Shown here one piece after another: positions 15,754 through 23,625 of a DNA stretch of 64,000 nucleotides. The notes under the pieces were generated by a model. It searched no databases. It had not been told where the DNA came from and worked only from the letters and a program-made list of their open reading frames with translations. Origin of the DNA: Pseudonocardia broussonetiae (GTDB lineage: Bacteria > Actinomycetota > Actinomycetes > Mycobacteriales > Pseudonocardiaceae); the NCBI RefSeq assembly GCF_013155125.1, contig NZ_CP053564.1, positions 3,789,501 to 3,853,500 of the forward strand, read 5' to 3'. The position numbers and the translations under genes were made by a program. Each line of letters starts with the position of its first letter. The stretch's first letter is position 1.

Positions 15754-17073
15754 TCAGGCCAGGCTGCCCAGCGGGTCGGCGCGGACCAGCGCCGGGTCGT
15801 CGGCGGGGAAGGTGCGGGCGCGGCCGGGGCCGGTGGTGCGCGTCTCGAACCGCACCGTGACGCGCCCGTGCCCGGCGCCCTGCACCCAGCCGTGGCCGTG
15901 CTCGTCGTGGCGCACGTCGTCGCCGGGGCGCCAGGGGCGCGCGACGTCGGGCTCCTCCTGCGCCGTGCTCTCCGGCTCGGCGTCGAGGACGAGGTCGGGC
16001 TCGCGGGGCGGCTCGAACAGCGCGGGCGGCGGGTCGTCGCCCAGGCCGGCCAGCGACACCCCGATCAGCCGGACGCCGCCCTCGGGCACCGCGGTGCGCG
16101 CGAGCCGCTGCGCGACCGCGGTGAGCGCGCCCAGGTCGGTGCTCGCGACGGCGGAGGTCTCCGAGCGGGTGTGGGTGGTGAAGTCGGCGCTGCGGACCTT
16201 CACGGTGACCGTCCGCGCCGCCCGTCCGGACGCGACGAGCCTGCGGTGCGCCGCCCCGGTGATCCGCGCGACGGCCTCGTGGACGGCGCGCATCGCGGTG
16301 AGGTCGGCGTCGAAGGTGGTCTCGGCGCTGATCTGCTTGGCCGCGCCGCGCGGGGCGACCGGGCGCTCGTCGACGCCGCGGGCCAGGCGGTGCAGCTCGG
16401 TGCCGACGGCCGTGCCGAGGAGCCCGGTGAGCTCGCGCAGGTCCATCGCGGCGATCGCGCCGACCGTGCGGATGCCCAGGCGGTGCAGCCCCGTCTCGGC
16501 CACCGGCCCGACGCCCGAGAGCGCCCGCACCGGCAGCGGCGCGAGCACCGCCTCCTGCTCGGCCGGCGTGACGACCCGCAGCCCGTCGGGCTTCGCCAGC
16601 TCGGAGGCGATCTTGGCGAGCTGCTTGCCCGACCCGGCGCCGACCGACGCCGGCAGCCCGGTGGCCGCGCGCACCGCGGCCCGCAGGTCGACGGCGAACC
16701 GCTCGACCTCGGCCGCGTCGGCGCCGGCCAGCGCGGGCGGCTCCAGGTAGGCCTCGTCGACCGACACCGGCTCCAGCACCGGCGCCGCCTCCGCCAGCAC
16801 GCCCATGACCTGCTCGGACAGCGACTGGTAGAGCACGAACCGCGGCGGCACGGTGACCGCGTGCGGGCAGCGGCGCCGCGCCTGGCCCATCGGCATGGCC
16901 GAGCGGACGCCGAACACGCGCGACTCGTAGCTCGCGCCGGCCACCACCGCCCGCGGCCCCAACCCGCCGACCAGCACCGGGCGCCCGGCCAGCGTCGGGC
17001 GCGTGAGCTGCTCGGCGGAGGCGAAGAAGGCGTCCATGTCCAGGTGCAGGACCCAGCGCCCGGCGCCGCTCAC
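15754..17073 (-). CDS. dinB: DNA polymerase IV (Y family)
   Basis: A translesion polymerase of 439 residues. The palm signatures HLDMDAFFASAEQ (first catalytic Asp) and EPVSVDEAYLE (second acidic pair) are intact, followed by a helix-hairpin-helix region (LPVRALSGVGPVAETGLHRL) and the little finger domain. The extra ~70 C-terminal residues (RPWRPGDDVRHDEHGHGWVQ...FPADDPALVRADPLGSLA) are a short beta-domain found in actinobacterial DinB. The GTG start overlaps the PPTase stop (GTGA), so it is translated as the second gene of that pair; I see no SOS box. Confidence 0.95.
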   Translation of the reverse strand: MSGAGRWVLHLDMDAFFASAEQLTRPTLAGRPVLVGGLGPRAVVAGASYESRVFGVRSAMPMGQARRRCPHAVTVPPRFVLYQSLSEQVMGVLAEAAPVLEPVSVDEAYLEPPALAGADAAEVERFAVDLRAAVRAATGLPASVGAGSGKQLAKIASELAKPDGLRVVTPAEQEAVLAPLPVRALSGVGPVAETGLHRLGIRTVGAIAAMDLRELTGLLGTAVGTELHRLARGVDERPVAPRGAAKQISAETTFDADLTAMRAVHEAVARITGAAHRRLVASGRAARTVTVKVRSADFTTHTRSETSAVASTDLGALTAVAQRLARTAVPEGGVRLIGVSLAGLGDDPPPALFEPPREPDLVLDAEPESTAQEEPDVARPWRPGDDVRHDEHGHGWVQGAGHGRVTVRFETRTTGPGRARTFPADDPALVRADPLGSLA

Positions 17074-17720
17074 GGCCGCAGCAGCGCGTGCCCGTCCGCC
17101 TCGATGACGGCGGGCGGGGCGGGGCCGGGGCCGGCGAGCGCGGCCGGGTAGCCGGGGGCGGGGGACAGGTCGAGCAGCCACACCGCGCGGCCACCCCACC
17201 GGACCGCGCCGTCGGCGGCGATCGAGATGTCGGCCATCGGCGTCGACAGGCCCTCGCCGGTGGACTTGAGCAGCGCCTCCTTGCGCGTCCACAGCCGGAA
17301 GAACTCGCCGGTGTCGGTGACGCGCTCGTCGGGGGCGCAAGCATGCTCGGCCATACCGGCGAGGTCGGTGAGCGGGCGCGCCTGCTCGACGTCGAGGCCG
17401 ACCGGGCCGTCGTGGACGGCGAGGCCCACGACGTCGCCGGCGTGGGTGAAGGAGAACCCCGGACCCTGCGCGAGGCGCGGCTTCCCGTGCTGCTCCCCGC
17501 ACCGGCAGGTGCGGTCGAACACGAGCGCGGCGGGGTCGGCGTCGAGGCGCTCACCGAGCGCGCGGCGCGTGAGCGCGTGGGCGGCGAGGTAGCGGGCGGC
17601 GTCGCCCTCGCGGCGGAAGCGGGCGAGCCGCTCGCGCTCGTGGGCGTCGAGCAGGCCGACGAGCCCGGGCGCACCGGACGGAGCCACCGGCGCGGCCCAC
17701 CACACCGTGCAGGTACCCAC
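17070..17720 (-). CDS. Sfp-type 4'-phosphopantetheinyl transferase
   Basis: The 216-residue enzyme attaches phosphopantetheine from CoA to carrier proteins. Diagnostic motifs are VGLDVEQ (metal-binding Asp and Glu) and FFRLWTRKEALLKSTGEGL (the WxxKEAxxK signature), with KPRL and FSFTHAGD before them. The GTG at 17720 was chosen because TAGGAT lies 7 nt upstream, a -10 box in leaderless spacing, and family similarity begins there. Coupled to dinB by GTGA. No PKS or NRPS genes are in the window, so its carrier substrate is elsewhere. Confidence 0.9.
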   Translation of the reverse strand: MGTCTVWWAAPVAPSGAPGLVGLLDAHERERLARFRREGDAARYLAAHALTRRALGERLDADPAALVFDRTCRCGEQHGKPRLAQGPGFSFTHAGDVVGLAVHDGPVGLDVEQARPLTDLAGMAEHACAPDERVTDTGEFFRLWTRKEALLKSTGEGLSTPMADISIAADGAVRWGGRAVWLLDLSPAPGYPAALAGPGPAPPAVIEADGHALLRP

Positions 17721-17777
17721 GCCGCCGATCCTAGTTCGGGGCACCGACAGCCCCGGGCGGACGGCGAGGAGAGGCCG

Positions 17778-17815
17778 GGCGCCGCCGGTCCCGTGGACGC
17801 GGGACCGGCGGCGCC
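17778..17815 (-). terminator. Strong hairpin, 16-bp perfect stem
   Basis: GGCGCCGCCGGTCCCG (17778-17793) pairs perfectly with CGGGACCGGCGGCGCC (17800-17815) around a 6-nt loop. It lies just past the 3' end of the small minus-strand gene at 17831-17998 and before the promoter of the PPTase gene, so it most likely terminates that small transcript. Confidence 0.75.
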
Positions 17816-17830
17816 GGGGTGGGGACCGGA

Positions 17831-17998
17831 TCAGCCCGAGCGGCGTATCGGGGCGATCCGGCGGCCCTGTGCGGGCCGGGCGGGTACCGCCGGACCGCGG
17901 TAGCGGGCGGCCGGGGGCACGGGTTCGGTCTGCTTCCCGCGCCGGGCGGCGCGGTTGGCGGGCGGGGTGGACGGGGTGGACGGGGTGACAGCACGCAT
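17831..17998 (-). CDS. Small basic Pro/Arg-rich protein, unknown
   Basis: A 55-residue open frame starting MRAVTPSTPSTPPANRAA and ending RRIAPIRRSG; no family is recognised. Reasons to believe it: AGGAG lies 6 nt before the ATG, a perfect 16-bp hairpin terminator follows its stop, and the whole transcript unit would occupy an otherwise empty gap between PPTase and the FAD oxidoreductase. It is strongly basic with many Pro and Ala, without a signal peptide or cysteines. A leaderless mini-ORF lies about 130 nt upstream on the same strand. It could be a short regulatory or nucleic-acid-binding peptide, or simply a spurious frame in GC-rich DNA. Confidence 0.45.
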   Translation of the reverse strand: MRAVTPSTPSTPPANRAARRGKQTEPVPPAARYRGPAVPARPAQGRRIAPIRRSG

Positions 17999-18128
17999 GC
18001 GGGTCTCCTGAGGGCAGCACGGGGCCGGGCACGGCCGGACCGGCCGGTGGACAGGGCCGAACGGGATGACCGGCGGCGGGGACCGAGGGGTCGACCGGCC
18101 GCGGGGCCGCGGCGAGCGCGGCGGCGTC

Positions 18129-18140
18129 TCAGTAGCGCAT
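18129..18140 (-). other. Possible leaderless mini-ORF (Met-Arg-Tyr-stop)
   Basis: On the minus strand TACCGT (18152-18147) is followed after 6 nt by ATG-CGC-TAC-TGA. The spacing equals that of the leaderless starts elsewhere in this window, so a transcript starting here would begin at a four-codon frame. Such minimal upstream frames can regulate the gene behind them, here the small gene at 17831-17998; this is inference only. Confidence 0.3.
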
Positions 18141-18146
18141 GTGAGG

Positions 18147-18193
18147 ACGGTAACGGCGGCCCGGACGGCGGCGCCACCGAATATCCCTACCGT
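18147..18193. promoter_or_regulatory. Divergent promoter pair
   Basis: Two -10-like boxes face away from each other: TACCGT on the minus strand (18152-18147) and TACCGT on the plus strand (18188-18193), the latter 7 nt before the GTG of the FAD oxidoreductase at 18201. The intervening 35 bp would have to hold both -35 regions, so the two transcripts probably compete or share a regulator. Confidence 0.5.
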
Positions 18194-18200
18194 GGTCGGT

Positions 18201-19310
18201 GTGACCGACGTGGTGGTGGCCGACGTGGTGGTGGTCGGGGGCGGCATCGCCGGGGCGTCCGTGGCCTACGAGCTGGCGGCCGACCGCTCGGTGCTGCTGC
18301 TGGAGGCCGAGGACGTGCTGGGCCGGCACTCCACGGCCCGCTCCGCCGCGATCTACGTGCCCGGCCACGGCGCCGACGTCGTCCGCGCGCTGATCGAGGA
18401 CAGCGGCCCCCGGTTCGCCGCGCTGGCCGACGAGCTCGGCACGCCGCCGCTGCTGGACCCCCGCCCGGTGCTGTGGGTCGGCTGCGACGACGAGGGGGAG
18501 CGCGCGCTGGCCGAGGTCCTCGCCGAGCGCGCGGGGGAGCCGGGCGCCCCGGTCGCCATCGACGCCGCCGAGGCGCAGCGCCGCAGCCCGACCCTCGCCC
18601 CGGGCGCCGTGCGCGTCGCCGCCCTGACGGCGGGCGCGGCCGACATCGACACCGACGCCCTGCACCAGGGCTACGTCCGCGGCCTGCGGGCGCGCGGCGG
18701 CACCGTCCGCAGTGGCGCCCGGACCACCGCGATCACCCGCGACGGCGACGGCTGGCGGATCACCGCGGGCGGGGAGCTGGTCGTCGCGGGAGCGGTCGTC
18801 GACGCCGCCGGGGCGTGGGCCGACGAGGTCGCCGCGCTGGCGGGCGTCCCGCGCGTCGGGCTCGCCCCGCTGCGGCGCACCATCGCGGTCGCCCGCGTGC
18901 CCGACCCCGCCCGGCTCTCCCGCCCGATGGTGATCGACGCCGCCGAGCGCTTCTACTTCAAGTCCGACGGCCCCGACCTGCTGGTCTCCCGCGCCGACGA
19001 GACGCCCGCCGCGCCCGGCGACGCCCGCCCCGACGACGTCGACGTGGCCCTCGCGCTGGAACGCGTCGAGGCCGTCACCGCGCTGGGCCTGCGCTCGGTG
19101 CGCACGAGCTGGGCCGGGCTGCGCTCGTTCGCCCCCGACCGGCGTCCCGTCGTCGGGGCCTGGCCCGACCACCCCGGCTTCTGGTTCGTCGCGGGCCAGG
19201 GCGGCTCGGGCATCGAGTCCGCGCCCGCGCTCGCGGCACTGGCCGCCTCCGTCGTCCGGGGGGCCGCCGCGCCGGCCGCCCTGGCCCCCGCCCGACTTCA
19301 CGTAAGCTGA
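18201..19310 (+). CDS. FAD-dependent oxidoreductase, DAO family
   Basis: A 369-residue flavoprotein of the D-amino-acid oxidase/glycine oxidase fold. The FAD-binding motif VVVVGGGIAGASVAYELA is at the N-terminus, followed by LLLEAEDVLGRHSTARSAA; AADIDTDAL and the C-terminal FVAGQGGSGIESAPALA complete the pattern. It probably oxidises an amine or amino acid; the substrate cannot be told. GTG at 18201 is preferred because TACCGT sits 7 nt upstream (leaderless spacing) and the domain starts right there; an in-frame start at 18066 would add a non-conserved Arg-rich leader. Its last codons overlap the palindromic operator of the P450 gene. Confidence 0.88.
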   Translation: MTDVVVADVVVVGGGIAGASVAYELAADRSVLLLEAEDVLGRHSTARSAAIYVPGHGADVVRALIEDSGPRFAALADELGTPPLLDPRPVLWVGCDDEGERALAEVLAERAGEPGAPVAIDAAEAQRRSPTLAPGAVRVAALTAGAADIDTDALHQGYVRGLRARGGTVRSGARTTAITRDGDGWRITAGGELVVAGAVVDAAGAWADEVAALAGVPRVGLAPLRRTIAVARVPDPARLSRPMVIDAAERFYFKSDGPDLLVSRADETPAAPGDARPDDVDVALALERVEAVTALGLRSVRTSWAGLRSFAPDRRPVVGAWPDHPGFWFVAGQGGSGIESAPALAALAASVVRGAAAPAALAPARLHVS

Positions 19311-19317
19311 CGCTTAC
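19302..19317. promoter_or_regulatory. Perfect 16-bp dyad, likely operator of the P450 gene
   Basis: GTAAGC-TGAC-GCTTAC is a perfect inverted repeat, unusually A/T-containing for this DNA, placed 18 bp before the P450 start and covering the stop codon of the preceding gene. Dyads of this shape and size are typical TetR-family operators. No TetR gene is in the window, so the cognate regulator is unknown. Confidence 0.6.
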
Positions 19318-19335
19318 ATCGCCGATGGGAGCACC

Positions 19336-20550
19336 GTGACCACCACACACGATGATCAGGCAACACACGACGACCCGGCCCTGTTCGAGGGCGCATTCTG
19401 GAACGACCCGTACCCGGTCTACGGCGTGCAGCGCGACGACAGCCCGGTGCGCGAGGTGAAGCAGCCCGGCGGGTCGGTCTGGATGATGTTCGACCACGCC
19501 GACGTCCGCGCCGCGCTCACCGACCCGCGGCTGAGCAAGGACTGGCGCTACACGCTGCCGGCCGACCAGCGCGCGGGCCAGCCGGCCACGCCGATCCCGA
19601 TGATGATCCTCATGGACCCGCCGGAGCACACCCGGCTGCGCAAGCTCGTCTCGCGCGCCTTCACCGTGCGCCGGATGGAGGAGCTGCGCCCGCGCATCGC
19701 CGAGTTCGCCGACGGGCTGCTCGCCGAGCTGCCCGAGGACGGCCCCGTCGACCTCATGGCCCGCTACGCGTTCCTCCTGCCCGTGTTCGTCATCTGCGAG
19801 CTGCTCGGCGTGCCCGCCGAGGACCGCGACGACTTCGCCTCCTGGTCCAACGTGATGGTCGACGAGTCGACCCAGGACCAGGCGATGGAGGCGTCGACGA
19901 AGCTGCACGCCTACCTCTCGACGCTCATCGACGCCAAGCGCGACAACCCCGACGACGCCCTGATCAGCGGGCTCATCGAGGTGGCCGACGAGGGCGACGT
20001 GCTGTCGCAGGAGGAGCTCGTCGCCATGGCGATGCTGCTGCTCATCGCCGGGCACGAGACCACCGTCAACCTGATCGGCAACGGCGTCCTCGCGCTGCTC
20101 ACCCACCCCGAGCAGCGTGCGCTGCTGGCGGAGCGGCCGGAGCTGATCGCGTCGGCGGTCGAGGAGTTCCTGCGCTGGGACTCCCCGGTGCACAGCGCGC
20201 CCGCGCGCTTCGCGGCCGAGGACGTCGAGTACTCGGGCGTGACGATCCCGGCCGGCGCGGTCGTGTCGCTCTCGCTGGCCTCGGCCAACCGCGACGACGC
20301 CCGCCTGCCCGACGCCGCCGAGCTCAAGATCGACCGGGACGCCGGCGGCCACGTCGCCTTCGGCCACGGCCTGCACCACTGCCTGGGCGCGCAGCTCGCG
20401 CGGATCGAGGGGCAGGAGGCGATCGGGCGCCTGATGGCCCGGCGGCCCGAGCTGGCCCTGGCCGTCGACCCGGCCGAGCTGGTCTACCGGCGCAGCACCC
20501 TGGTGCGCGGCCTGCGGACGATGCCGGTGACGCCCGGCCCGGCGGCCTGA
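19336..20550 (+). CDS. Cytochrome P450
   Basis: A soluble bacterial class I P450 of 404 residues. The I-helix AGHETT (about 238-243), the ExxR pair in EEFLRW, and the heme-binding loop FGHGLHHCLG with axial Cys near residue 349 are all present, along with MDPPEHTRLRKLVSRAF. It needs a ferredoxin and reductase that are not encoded nearby. The GTG at 19336 has GGGAG 8 nt upstream. A 16-bp dyad just before the start suggests repression by a TetR-type protein responding to substrate. The substrate is not predictable from sequence alone. Confidence 0.95.
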   Translation: MTTTHDDQATHDDPALFEGAFWNDPYPVYGVQRDDSPVREVKQPGGSVWMMFDHADVRAALTDPRLSKDWRYTLPADQRAGQPATPIPMMILMDPPEHTRLRKLVSRAFTVRRMEELRPRIAEFADGLLAELPEDGPVDLMARYAFLLPVFVICELLGVPAEDRDDFASWSNVMVDESTQDQAMEASTKLHAYLSTLIDAKRDNPDDALISGLIEVADEGDVLSQEELVAMAMLLLIAGHETTVNLIGNGVLALLTHPEQRALLAERPELIASAVEEFLRWDSPVHSAPARFAAEDVEYSGVTIPAGAVVSLSLASANRDDARLPDAAELKIDRDAGGHVAFGHGLHHCLGAQLARIEGQEAIGRLMARRPELALAVDPAELVYRRSTLVRGLRTMPVTPGPAA

Positions 20551-20572
20551 CGCAGCACCCACCCGTCCCGGC

Positions 20573-20617
20573 CGAACGGCCCGTTCGCACAATGAGCACG
20601 TGCGAGCGGGCCGTTCG
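20573..20617. repeat. 45-bp intergenic palindrome with CGAACGG ends, copy 2
   Basis: Arms CGAACGGCCCGTTCGCAC (20573-20590) and GTGCGAGCGGGCCGTTCG (20600-20617) pair over 18 bp with one G-U, around a 9-nt loop. Total length (45 bp) and tips equal those of the copy at 12613-12657 although the inner bases differ, which suggests a family maintained by structure. It follows the P450 stop by 22 bp and could end that transcript. Confidence 0.85.
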
Positions 20618-20639
20618 CACACCCGACCGGGAGGTGCGT

Positions 20640-21749
20640 GTGGCGCGCGGAGCGTTGTTCGACCCGCTGTTCGGCGGTGACCGCGTCGCCGCCCGCCTCG
20701 ACGACGCCGCCTGGGTGGCCGCACTCGTCGCCGTGGAGGTGGCGCTCGCGCAGGCCGCGGCCGCCCACGGCGTGATCCCGGCGGAGCACGCCGAGGCGAT
20801 CGCCGCCGTCGACCTCGACGTCGACCCGGCCGCGCTCGGCGCCGCCGCCGTCGAGGGCGGCAACCCGGTGATCCCGCTGGTCCGCGCGCTGCGCGCGGCC
20901 GTCGGTCCCGAGGTCGGGCCGTCGGTGCATCCCGGCGCCACCAGCCAGGACGTCATGGACACTGCCGCGGTGCTGCTCACCGGCTGGGCCGGGGAGGTCC
21001 TGCTCGACGACCTGCGCGGCGCCGCCGACGCCGCCGCCCGCCTCGCCGCCGCCCACCGCGGCACCCCGACGATGGCCCGCACGCTGGGCCAGCAGGCGCT
21101 GCCGACCACGTTCGGCCTCGTGGCCGCGGGCTGGTGCACCGGCCTCGACCGCGCCCGCACGCGCCTCGCCGCGGTCCTGAGCGGGCTGCCGGCGCAGCTC
21201 GGGGGCCCGGCGGGCACGCTCGACCGCCTGCCGCTGCCGGTCGCCGCCGACCTGGCCGCGCGGCTGGGCCTGGCCGACCCGGGCGTCCCGTGGCACACCG
21301 AGCGCACCCGGATCGGCGAGCTCGCCGGGGCCCTGGGCGTCGCGGGCGGGGCGTGCGCCAAACCGGCCACCGACGTCGTGCTGCTCGCGGGCACCGAGCT
21401 GGGCGAGGTCAGCGAGGCCGCGCCCGGCGACTCGTCGTCGATGCCGCACAAGCGCAACCCGATCGCCGCCGTCACCGCCCGGGCCTCGGCGCGGCGCGCC
21501 CCCGGCCTCGTCGCCGTCCTGCTCGCGGCGATGGACGGGGAGCACCAGCGCGCGGCGGGCGCGTGGCACAGCGAGTGGGAGACCCTCGCCGACCTGCTGC
21601 GCGCCACCGGCGGGGCCGCCTCGCGGCTGCGCACCAGCCTGGAGGGGCTCACGGTGCACCCCGAGCGCATGGCGGCGTCGGTGCCCGACGGTGCGGGGAC
21701 GGGCCGGGCGGGGGAGCTGGTGGACGCCGCGCTGGCCGCCCGCCCCTGA
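20640..21749 (+). CDS. Fumarase/aspartase-superfamily lyase, 3-carboxy-cis,cis-muconate cycloisomerase-like
   Basis: A 369-residue member of the fumarase/aspartase superfamily, closest in pattern to PcaB of the protocatechuate branch: LFDPLFGGDRVAARLDDAAW at the start, HPGATSQDVMDTA, LGQQALPTTFG and the superfamily signature GDSSSMPHKRNP. I place the start at GTG 20640 because GGGAGG precedes it by 6 nt, and because an upstream start (20592) would fall inside the 45-bp palindrome. No other pca genes are visible, so the cycloisomerase role is tentative; adenylosuccinate-lyase-like enzymes are the alternative. Confidence 0.82.
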   Translation: MARGALFDPLFGGDRVAARLDDAAWVAALVAVEVALAQAAAAHGVIPAEHAEAIAAVDLDVDPAALGAAAVEGGNPVIPLVRALRAAVGPEVGPSVHPGATSQDVMDTAAVLLTGWAGEVLLDDLRGAADAAARLAAAHRGTPTMARTLGQQALPTTFGLVAAGWCTGLDRARTRLAAVLSGLPAQLGGPAGTLDRLPLPVAADLAARLGLADPGVPWHTERTRIGELAGALGVAGGACAKPATDVVLLAGTELGEVSEAAPGDSSSMPHKRNPIAAVTARASARRAPGLVAVLLAAMDGEHQRAAGAWHSEWETLADLLRATGGAASRLRTSLEGLTVHPERMAASVPDGAGTGRAGELVDAALAARP

Positions 21750-21797
21750 GCCCCGACCGATGACTTCCGCCGCCGGTCCCGGTCCCACCGGAGTGCG

Positions 21798-22610
21798 GTG
21801 ACGGCACCGCGCACGAGCGAGGGGAGCGGACATGGACGCGCACGACGGGGTGGGCCGGTGCTGACGCAGGTGGCCGACGGCGTCTGGGTCCGGCAGAGCG
21901 AGTGGGTGTGGACCAACTCGGTCGTGGTGCGGGGCGACGCCGGGCTGGTCGTGGTCGATCCCGGCATCCACGGCGCGGAGATGGACGGCCTGGCCGACGA
22001 CCTGGACCGGCTCGGCGTCCCGGTGGTCGCGGGCTTCTCCACCCACCCGCACTGGGACCACCTGCTCTGGCACCCCCGCCTCGGCGACGTTCCGCGCTAC
22101 GCCACCGACGCCTGCGCGCGCCTGGCCGGGGAGCGCCGGGAGCGGGCGCAGGCCATGGCGACCGAGAGCGCGACGGGCGTGCCCCTCGAGCTGGTCGCGC
22201 TCCTCACCCCGCTCCCGGCGGACGGCGGGCCGGTACCGGGCGAGGTCGTCGAGCACCGGGCGCACGCCCTCGGCCACGCCGCGCTGCTCCTCGCCGACCG
22301 CGGCGTCCTGCTCGCGGGCGACATGCTCTCCGACCTCCTCATCCCGCTGTTCGACGTCACCCAGGACGACCAGGTCGGCGCCTACGAGGAGGCGCTCGAC
22401 CGGCTCGCCGACGCCGCACGCCGGGTCGACGTCGTCGTGCCGGGCCACGGCGCGGTCGCGCGGGGCCCGGAGGTGGCGGCCCGCCTCGCCGCCGACCGCG
22501 CCTACGTCGACGCGCTGCGGCGCGGGGAGGAACCGGCCGACGCGCGCCTGGCCGCCGCCGACTGGCTCGCCGGCCCGCACGGGGCGAACCGGGAGCAGGC
22601 GCGGCGCTAG
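21798..22610 (+). CDS. Metallo-beta-lactamase-fold hydrolase
   Basis: About 250-270 residues with the MBL zinc motif THPHWDHLLWHP (HxHxDH), then AHALGHAALLLADRGVLLAGDML (metal His and Asp) and VVPGHGAVARG. Such enzymes hydrolyse thioesters, lactones or glutathione conjugates; the substrate is unknown. GTG at 21798 has GGAG 5 nt upstream; GTG at 21858 (VLTQVADGVWVRQ), where family similarity begins, is the alternative. It ends exactly where the convergent lipA gene ends (CTAGCTAG), leaving no room for a terminator. Confidence 0.85.
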   Translation: MTAPRTSEGSGHGRARRGGPVLTQVADGVWVRQSEWVWTNSVVVRGDAGLVVVDPGIHGAEMDGLADDLDRLGVPVVAGFSTHPHWDHLLWHPRLGDVPRYATDACARLAGERRERAQAMATESATGVPLELVALLTPLPADGGPVPGEVVEHRAHALGHAALLLADRGVLLAGDMLSDLLIPLFDVTQDDQVGAYEEALDRLADAARRVDVVVPGHGAVARGPEVAARLAADRAYVDALRRGEEPADARLAAADWLAGPHGANREQARR

Positions 22611-23615
22611 CTAGCTGCGGGCCAGCAGGCTGCCGGCCTCCTGGGCCGCCGTGCCCTCCGCCGCGAGGTGGGCCAGCTCGGGGCTGAGCTCCTCGCCGCG
22701 GGCGGCCTTGGTCTGGGCGTAGAGGCGCCCGGCGCGGTAGGAGGAGCGCACCAGCGGGCCGGCCATGACCCCGGCGAAGCCCATCTCCTTGGCGGCCTCG
22801 GAGTGCTCGACGAACTCCTCGGGCTTGACCCAGCGCTCGACCGGGTGGTGGCGGGCGGAGGGGCGCAGGTACTGGGTGATGGTGATGATCTCGCAGCCGG
22901 CCTCGTGCAGGTCGCGCAGCGCGGACACGACCTCCTCGGGCGTCTCGCCCATGCCCAGGATCAGGTTGGACTTGGTCACCAGCCCGGCCGCGCGGGCCTT
23001 GGTGATCACCTCGAGGGAGCGGTCGTAGCGGAACGCCGGGCGGATCCGCTTGAAGATCCGCGGCACGGTCTCCAGGTTGTGGGCCAGGACCTCGGGGCGG
23101 GAGGCGAAGACCTCGTCGAGCTGGGCGTCGATCGAGTTGAAGTCCGGGATCAGCAGCTCGACGCCGGTGCCGGGGTTGAGCTCGTGGATCAGCCGGACGG
23201 TCTCGGCGTAGAGCCAGGCCCCGCCGTCGGGCTGGTCGTCGCGGGCCACCCCGGTGACGGTGGAGTAGCGCAGCCCCATCTGGGCCACGGACTCGGCGAC
23301 CCGGCGGGGTTCGTCGCGGTCGAGGTCGGCGGGGCGGCCGGTGTCGATCTGGCAGAAGTCGCAGCGCCGGGTGCACTGCTCACCGCCGATGAGGAAGGTG
23401 GCCTCGCGGTCCTCCCAGCACTCGTAGATGTTGGGACAGCCCGCCTCCTCGCACACGGTGTGCAGCCCACCGGAGCGCACCAGCGCCTTGAGCTCGGTGT
23501 ACTGGGGTCCGGTCTTCGCCTTGGTCCGGATCCACGCGGGCTTGCGCTCGATGGGGGTCTCGCTGTTGCGGACCTCCAGACGCAGGAGCTTGCGACCTTC
23601 GGGTGCGATCGTCAC
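22611..23615 (-). CDS. lipA: Lipoyl synthase
   Basis: A radical-SAM enzyme (334 residues) that inserts two sulfurs into the octanoyl chain on lipoyl domains. Both clusters are present: [12 protein letters not shown] (auxiliary cluster, Cx4Cx5C) and CTRRCDFC (SAM cluster, CxxxCxxC), plus [13 protein letters not shown]-type AHNLETV and GLGE-type ILGMGET. The GTG at 23615 has TAGCCT 7 nt upstream, so the mRNA is probably leaderless. lipB lies 2 kb upstream on the same strand; an SDR gene and a divergent oxidoreductase separate them. Confidence 0.97.
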   Translation of the reverse strand: MTIAPEGRKLLRLEVRNSETPIERKPAWIRTKAKTGPQYTELKALVRSGGLHTVCEEAGCPNIYECWEDREATFLIGGEQCTRRCDFCQIDTGRPADLDRDEPRRVAESVAQMGLRYSTVTGVARDDQPDGGAWLYAETVRLIHELNPGTGVELLIPDFNSIDAQLDEVFASRPEVLAHNLETVPRIFKRIRPAFRYDRSLEVITKARAAGLVTKSNLILGMGETPEEVVSALRDLHEAGCEIITITQYLRPSARHHPVERWVKPEEFVEHSEAAKEMGFAGVMAGPLVRSSYRAGRLYAQTKAARGEELSPELAHLAAEGTAAQEAGSLLARS

Positions 23616-23625
23616 GCCGCCCAGG

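Noticed and set aside
15754..17073. SOS box for dinB
   Set aside because: dinB is the second gene of a coupled pair, and I saw no LexA-type dyad before the PPTase start.
18066..18200. Upstream start at 18066 for the FAD oxidoreductase
   Set aside because: Adds 45 non-conserved Arg/Gly-rich residues and crosses the divergent promoter; GTG 18201 has the box at leaderless distance.
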